Part shown: positions 4,752-8,954 of the stretch, one piece after another
Layout of the letters: each line of letters begins with the position of its first letter
Numbering within the stretch: the stretch's first letter is position 1
Notes under the pieces: generated by a model
The model's database searches: none
What the model was told of the DNA's origin: nothing
The model's input: the letters and a program-made list of their open reading frames with translations, nothing else
Assembly: GCF_947253065.1 (NCBI RefSeq)
Contig: NZ_CAMXWS010000049.1
Span: 1 to 8,954 of the forward strand
DNA from: an uncultured Corynebacterium sp.
GTDB lineage: Bacteria > Actinomycetota > Actinomycetes > Mycobacteriales > Mycobacteriaceae
DNA length: 8,954 nucleotides
Direction of reading: 5' to 3'
Position numbers and translations under genes: made by a program

Positions 4752-6569
4752 GTGCAGCCACTATTTCGAGTCATGGGCAGCGCATCGGCGCTCTGGCCCT
4801 ATTACGTCGGTATTATTCTCATCTCAACCGTCGCGGCGGCGCTCAACCTCGTGTCCCCCTTCATCGTCCGTGAAGCAGTGGACACGGTTGTGGACAAGGG
4901 CGATCTTTCCATGATCGTCTGGCTCGCTATCGCGCTTTTCGCTGCGTATTCCGCGAATACGTTCATGCGAAATATCGGCGGTTATTTGGGCGATGTCGTC
5001 GCCGCCCGCATCAGGCAGGTCCTTTCCACACGCTATTTCGCGAAACTCCTGTCACTGCCCCAGAAATACTTCGACGGACAGGTCACTGGCACGATCATCG
5101 CGCGGCTCGACCGCTCGATTATGAATATCACGCAGACAGTGCAGAGTTTTTCCAATACTTTGTTGCCGATGCTGCTGCAGGTGATCGCCATTCTGGGCAT
5201 CACGGCCTTCTTCTATTGGCCGCTCACTTTGCTCCTTCTCACGCTTTTCCCGATTTATCTCGTCCTCACGGCGATGACGTCGAAGCGGTGGCAGAAATTC
5301 GAAGGAGAGAAGAATAAAGAGATCGACCTGGCCAATGGGCGTTTCGCAGAAGTGGTCGGCCAAGTCAAGGTAACCAAGTCTTTCGTGGCAGAAACTCGTG
5401 AGCTAGAGAAATTCGGCAAGCACTACGGGCGCACAATCGATCTGACTCGCCCGCAATCGCGCTGGTGGCACAGCATGGATGTCGCACGCGGCATGGCCAT
5501 GAACCTGGTCTTCTTGGGCATCTACCTGATCTTGTTCATTGAGACGTACAACGGCCGGTTCTCCATCGGCGACATGGTCATGCTCATTCAGCTGGTCACC
5601 ATGGCGCAACAGCCAGTGCAGATGATGAGCTGGCTGGTGGATTCCGCACAGCGCGCAATCGCTGGTTCTCGTGACTATTTCAAGGTGATGGACGAAGAGA
5701 TCGAGGAATCCGCGAATACTCAGGTCGTCGCCGCCACCGAGGCAGCAGATATGCCGGAGCTGGACACCACTCCCGTGACGCCACTGCCAGCAGCTGAGCC
5801 GGTTGTGAAATTCGACGATGTGTCGTTCGCCTACAACGAAAACGAGCAGGTGCTCTCGGATATCTCGTTCACGGCACGCCACGGCGAAAAGGTCGCGCTC
5901 GTCGGTGAGTCCGGCGGCGGCAAATCCACGTTGGTCAATCTCTTGCTGGGCCTGTACCCGATTTCGGATGGCACGCTCACTGTGTGCGGCAAGGACATCG
6001 ACACCGCCGATATTGAGCGGGTGCGCGCGTCCGTCGGAGTCGTCTTCCAGGAGCCAGCCTTGTTCTCCGGGACGATCCGCGAGAACATCGCGTATGGCAA
6101 GCCCGATGCAACAGAAGAAGAGATCATCGCGGTGGCCAAGCGCGCCAATGCGCACACCTTCATTTCCAGCTTTGCCGATGGCTACGACACGATCATCGGC
6201 GAGCGCGGCCTGCGTCTGTCCGGCGGCCAGAAGCAGCGCGTGGCCGTGGCGCGAGCAATGCTCAAGGACGCCCCGCTGCTCGTGCTGGATGAGGCAACAT
6301 CAGCGCTTGACACCAAGTCCGAGCGCGCGGTCCAAACTGGGCTCGACGAGTTGATGAGGAACCGCACCACCATCATGATCGCGCACCGCTTATCGACGAT
6401 TGCCAGCGTAGACACCATCATCACCCTCAAGGATGGGCACATCGATGAGATCGGCAGCCCTGAGAAGCTGGCTACCTCCGGCGGTATTTATTCAGAGCTT
6501 CTCGCCCTAACCGCCTCGTCGTCGGCAGCGGATCGAAAGAGGCTCAAGGCTTTCGGTTTCAAGGCGTAG
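4752..6569 (+). CDS. ABC exporter half-transporter (TMD-NBD fusion)
   Basis: A 605-aa ABCB/MsbA-type exporter subunit. Six membrane segments lie at about residues 15-38, 54-73, 135-155, 156-176, 248-265 and 273-294, followed by an unusually acidic and Pro/Thr-rich linker (about 314-350) and a complete ATPase domain. That domain has Walker A GESGGGKST (385-393, K391), the Q-loop VVFQEPALFSG, the signature LSGGQ (489-493), Walker B LLVLDE with D513 and E514, and the H-loop H545. All catalytic residues are present, so a functional homodimer is expected in the cytoplasmic membrane, or a heterodimer, although no partner gene is in the window. The substrate cannot be deduced. The start is uncertain: GTG at 4752 fits a leaderless mRNA, while GTG at 4743 would add three residues but lies inside the -10 box. 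It probably heads an operon with aecD (10-bp gap) and treS. Confidence 0.93.
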   Translation: MQPLFRVMGSASALWPYYVGIILISTVAAALNLVSPFIVREAVDTVVDKGDLSMIVWLAIALFAAYSANTFMRNIGGYLGDVVAARIRQVLSTRYFAKLLSLPQKYFDGQVTGTIIARLDRSIMNITQTVQSFSNTLLPMLLQVIAILGITAFFYWPLTLLLLTLFPIYLVLTAMTSKRWQKFEGEKNKEIDLANGRFAEVVGQVKVTKSFVAETRELEKFGKHYGRTIDLTRPQSRWWHSMDVARGMAMNLVFLGIYLILFIETYNGRFSIGDMVMLIQLVTMAQQPVQMMSWLVDSAQRAIAGSRDYFKVMDEEIEESANTQVVAATEAADMPELDTTPVTPLPAAEPVVKFDDVSFAYNENEQVLSDISFTARHGEKVALVGESGGGKSTLVNLLLGLYPISDGTLTVCGKDIDTADIERVRASVGVVFQEPALFSGTIRENIAYGKPDATEEEIIAVAKRANAHTFISSFADGYDTIIGERGLRLSGGQKQRVAVARAMLKDAPLLVLDEATSALDTKSERAVQTGLDELMRNRTTIMIAHRLSTIASVDTIITLKDGHIDEIGSPEKLATSGGIYSELLALTASSSAADRKRLKAFGFKA

Positions 6570-6579
6570 GTTGGAGGCC

Positions 6580-7716
6580 ATGCAGTTTCCAGATCTTGAG
6601 ACCCTCCGCGCCCGCGGCACCCGCAAGTGGACCCAGTTCGGGGACGACGTGCTCCCCCTATGGGTCGCCGAAAGTGACTTCCCCACTGCTGCACCAGTGA
6701 AGAGTGCGATCCAAGATGCAGTTGACCGCGAGATGCTGGGCTACACGCCTGCCCACCACACGCTGGGAAATTCCCTGAGCAATTTCTATGCCGCCCGTTA
6801 TGGCTGGCAGCCGAATCCCGAGTGGGTGTTTCCTGTCGCTGATGTTGTCCGCGGCATGCTGCTGGGCATCCAGTATTTCACCAAACCGGACTCTCCCGTC
6901 ATCGTTCCTGTGCCGTCCTACCCACCGTTTTTGGAACTCCCCGTCACCGCGGGCCGCGAGATGGTCGAGGTCGGGGCAAAGGACGGTCTCGACTTAATGG
7001 AGGTCGAAGCAGCATTCAAGAATGGTGCTGGCTCAATCTTGCTCGCCGCCCCGAATAATCCGTGGGGTTACACCTTCGATGCTGAAGAGCTGGCGCAGCT
7101 GACCAATATCGCCGCCAAGTACGGTGCACGCGTGCTTGTCGACGAAATCCATGCCCCCATCGTCTACGACGGCACCCACATCTGTGCCGCAGGCGTCAAC
7201 GAGACCGCTGCGAATGTGTGCCTCACCGTCACCGCGACGTCCAAGGCCTGGAATGTCGCCGGCCTGAAATGCGCCCAGATGATTTTCAGTAACGAAGAAG
7301 ACGTGGACACCTGGAATAGCCTGACCGGTGTGGCCAAGGATGGCACTGGCACCTTGGGCATCGTCGCTGCGCAAGCCTGCTACGACCACGGGCAAGAAGC
7401 GCTGGATGATCAACTGCAGGCGCTCAAGGCCAACCGCGACTTCTTGGTGGAGAACCTCCCTGAGGCCATCCCCGGCATCGAATTCACCAAACCAGAGGCC
7501 ACCTACCTGATGTTCCTGGATTTCAGTGGCACGGCATTGAAGGAGGAAAAGCCGGCGGAGTGGATTCGTCGAAAAGCGAAAGTTGCTCTGAATGAGGGCG
7601 TGACCTTCGGTGCGGGCGGTGCGCATCACGCGCGTTTGAATTTCGCCACCAGCCCCGAAATATTGAGCGAAGCCCTCGACCGGATTTCTACCGCTATTCT
7701 TGGTGCCCATGACTGA
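6580..7716 (+). CDS. aecD: PLP-dependent C-S lyase (cystathionine beta-lyase, MalY/PatB type)
   Basis: A 378-aa cytoplasmic fold-type I PLP enzyme. The family cleaves the C-S bond of cystathionine and related thioethers to give homocysteine or other thiols, pyruvate and ammonia. Motifs seen are LPLWVAESDF near the N-terminus, APNNPWG with the cofactor-contacting N160, VDEIHAP with D188 that pairs with the pyridine nitrogen, TATSKAWN with the Schiff-base lysine K222, and the carboxylate-binding R352 in ARLNF. The start MQFPDLETL matches the MRFPELEEL start of C. glutamicum AecD as I remember it, supporting the ATG at 6580. The GGAGG just upstream is only 2 nt from that ATG, so a TTG at 6571 (AAGG 6 nt upstream) is an alternative adding three residues. 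It overlaps treS by 8 bp. In C. glutamicum, from memory, aecD is followed by brnQ; here it is followed by treS. An aminotransferase function is less likely but possible. Confidence 0.9.
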   Translation: MQFPDLETLRARGTRKWTQFGDDVLPLWVAESDFPTAAPVKSAIQDAVDREMLGYTPAHHTLGNSLSNFYAARYGWQPNPEWVFPVADVVRGMLLGIQYFTKPDSPVIVPVPSYPPFLELPVTAGREMVEVGAKDGLDLMEVEAAFKNGAGSILLAAPNNPWGYTFDAEELAQLTNIAAKYGARVLVDEIHAPIVYDGTHICAAGVNETAANVCLTVTATSKAWNVAGLKCAQMIFSNEEDVDTWNSLTGVAKDGTGTLGIVAAQACYDHGQEALDDQLQALKANRDFLVENLPEAIPGIEFTKPEATYLMFLDFSGTALKEEKPAEWIRRKAKVALNEGVTFGAGGAHHARLNFATSPEILSEALDRISTAILGAHD

Positions 7717-8954
7717 CCCACAAGGTTTCCTCGTCGAAGCTGATGCCAGCGATTACGACTCCCCAGCCCCCGCACCAGGCAATGAGCCCTGGCAGCGCCC
7801 CGACCCTGAGTGGTACAAGGACGCCGTCTTCTACGAGGTCCTTGTTCGCGCTTTCTACGACCCGGACGGAACCGGCTCCGGCACGCTGAAGGGCGTCGAG
7901 GAAAAGCTCGACTACCTGCAGTGGCTCGGTGTTGACTGCCTGTGGCTGCCGCCGTTTTATGATTCGCCATTGCGCGATGGCGGCTACGATATCCGCGACT
8001 TCCGCAAGGTACTGCCGGAATTCGGCACGGTCGAAGACTTCGTTTCGCTTATCGACGCTGCCCACAAGCGCGGCATCCGCATCATCACCGACTTCCCCAT
8101 CAACCACACCTCCGATACCCACCCGTGGTTCAAGGAATCCCGCCGCGACCCCAACGGCCCCTACGGCGATTTCTACGTGTGGTCCGATACGCCCACGAAG
8201 TACGCGGATGCCCGCATCATCTTCGTGGACACCGAAGAATCCAACTGGACCTATGATCCGGTGCGCAAGCAGTACTTTTGGCACCGTTTCTTCTCCCACC
8301 AGCCTGACCTGAACTACGACAACCCGGCGGTACAAGATGCCGTTATTGATGTCATTCGTTTCTGGCTCGACCTCGGCATGGACGGCATCCGCCTCGACGC
8401 CATTCCCTACCTCTTCGAACGCGAAGACACGAACTGCGAGAATCTGCCCGAGACCCACGAGTTCATCAAACGTGTCCGCACGATCTTCGACGAGGAATAC
8501 CCCGGCCGTTTCCTACTTGCCGAGGCCAACCAGATGCCCGATGAGGTCGTCGAATACTTCGGTGACAGTGACGAATGCCAGATGGCCTTCCACTTCCCCG
8601 TCATGCCGCGCATCTTCATGGGCATTAGCCAGGAGACCGCACAGCCCATCATCGACATCCTGCGCGAAACCCCCGATATCCCGGAGACCGCACAGTGGGG
8701 CATCTTCCTGCGCAACCATGACGAGCTGACGCTCGAAATGGTTACCGAGGAAGAGCGTGACTTCATGTACAGCACGTTCGCTACCGATCCGCGCATGCGC
8801 GCCAATGTGGGCATCCGCCGCCGCCTCGCACCACTGCTGGGCGGCCACCGCGATCGCCTTGAGCTGGCCCACGCGCTGCTGCTGTCCCTGCCGGGCTCGC
8901 CATTCCTTTATTACGGCGATGAAATCGGCATGGGCGACAATATTTGGTTGCCCG
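7709..8954 (+). CDS. treS: Trehalose synthase (maltose alpha-D-glucosyltransferase), N-terminal part
   Basis: The first 415 codons of a GH13 enzyme usually about 600 aa long; it runs off the right edge. TreS isomerises maltose and trehalose in the cytoplasm. After a short variable N-terminus the barrel starts at WYKDAVFYEVLVRAFYD. The catalytic set is complete: nucleophile D230 in GIRLDAIPYLFERE, acid/base E272 in LLAEANQMP, and transition-state D338 in LRNHDELTLEMV. The run TNCENLPETHEF and the DPRMRANVGIRRRLAP segment are characteristic of TreS rather than other GH13 enzymes. It may be fused to, or followed by, a maltokinase (Pep2), which cannot be seen here. The start overlaps the aecD stop (ATGACTGA) and has no real Shine-Dalgarno sequence, so translation is probably coupled. 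Together with malQ in the same window it ties the region to maltose and trehalose metabolism. Confidence 0.95.
   Translation, partial: MTDPQGFLVEADASDYDSPAPAPGNEPWQRPDPEWYKDAVFYEVLVRAFYDPDGTGSGTLKGVEEKLDYLQWLGVDCLWLPPFYDSPLRDGGYDIRDFRKVLPEFGTVEDFVSLIDAAHKRGIRIITDFPINHTSDTHPWFKESRRDPNGPYGDFYVWSDTPTKYADARIIFVDTEESNWTYDPVRKQYFWHRFFSHQPDLNYDNPAVQDAVIDVIRFWLDLGMDGIRLDAIPYLFEREDTNCENLPETHEFIKRVRTIFDEEYPGRFLLAEANQMPDEVVEYFGDSDECQMAFHFPVMPRIFMGISQETAQPIIDILRETPDIPETAQWGIFLRNHDELTLEMVTEEERDFMYSTFATDPRMRANVGIRRRLAPLLGGHRDRLELAHALLLSLPGSPFLYYGDEIGMGDNIWLP

Noticed and set aside
5403..6155. 250-codon minus-strand frame inside the ABC gene
   Set aside because: It overlaps the Walker A region and linker of a complete ABC exporter and shows no motif of its own.
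6571..6579. TTG start for aecD at 6571
   Set aside because: Not excluded, but the family N-terminus fits ATG 6580; the TTG adds only three residues.
7694..8458. 254-codon minus-strand frame across the aecD end and treS
   Set aside because: It is antisense to the conserved TreS barrel; its Val/Gly/Glu-rich composition mirrors the complementary codons, and it has no recognisable domain.
1..8954. A novel defence, mobile or CRISPR-like system
   Set aside because: No direct-repeat arrays, integrase, transposase, toxin-antitoxin or nuclease genes are visible; nearly every long gene is a known metabolic or transport family.

Overview
The window looks like chromosomal DNA of a Corynebacterium or close relative. 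The genes read as high-G+C actinobacterial sequence, and several proteins resemble C. glutamicum counterparts as I remember them: MalQ with its long N-terminal extension, the C-S lyase AecD starting MxFPxLExL, TreS, and a short type I Idi. Several starts also have a -10 box about 7-8 nt upstream and no Shine-Dalgarno sequence, which fits the leaderless mRNAs common in this group. No tRNA, rRNA, insertion sequence, CRISPR array or phage gene is visible. This is housekeeping and accessory-metabolism chromosome, not an island, and I see no new defence or mobile system.

Layout. Positions 1-144 (minus) hold the first 48 codons of a long-chain acyl-CoA ligase (FadD15-like). It diverges across a 133-bp spacer, which carries a good match to the GlxR/CRP operator, from malQ (278-2371, plus; 4-alpha-glucanotransferase). 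Two tiny membrane-protein genes (2505-2648 and 2358-2498, minus) lie tail-to-tail with malQ. They diverge from a compact type-B carboxylesterase (2669-3697, plus) across only 20 bp, and a palindrome at the exact centre provides a -10 box for each strand. The esterase overlaps the end of idi (3648-4160, minus) by 50 bp. idi starts directly after the stop codon of an upstream lipoprotein gene (4161-4700, minus). That lipoprotein diverges from a rightward cluster: a full-length ABC exporter half-transporter (4752-6569), a PLP-dependent C-S lyase aecD (6580-7716) and trehalose synthase treS (7709 to the window end, partial).

How the genes relate. MalQ and TreS both act on maltose and malto-oligosaccharides: MalQ disproportionates glucans and TreS interconverts maltose and trehalose. 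Trehalose feeds mycolate transfer and stress protection in these bacteria. Idi balances IPP and DMAPP for isoprenoids. AecD degrades cystathionine and other C-S compounds. The ABC-aecD-treS order with 10-bp and minus 8-bp junctions suggests one transcript, although the three functions have no obvious biochemical link.

The most interesting features are regulatory: two divergent gene pairs with overlapping, nearly symmetrical -10 elements, a probable GlxR operator, and the pair of undescribed tiny membrane proteins.
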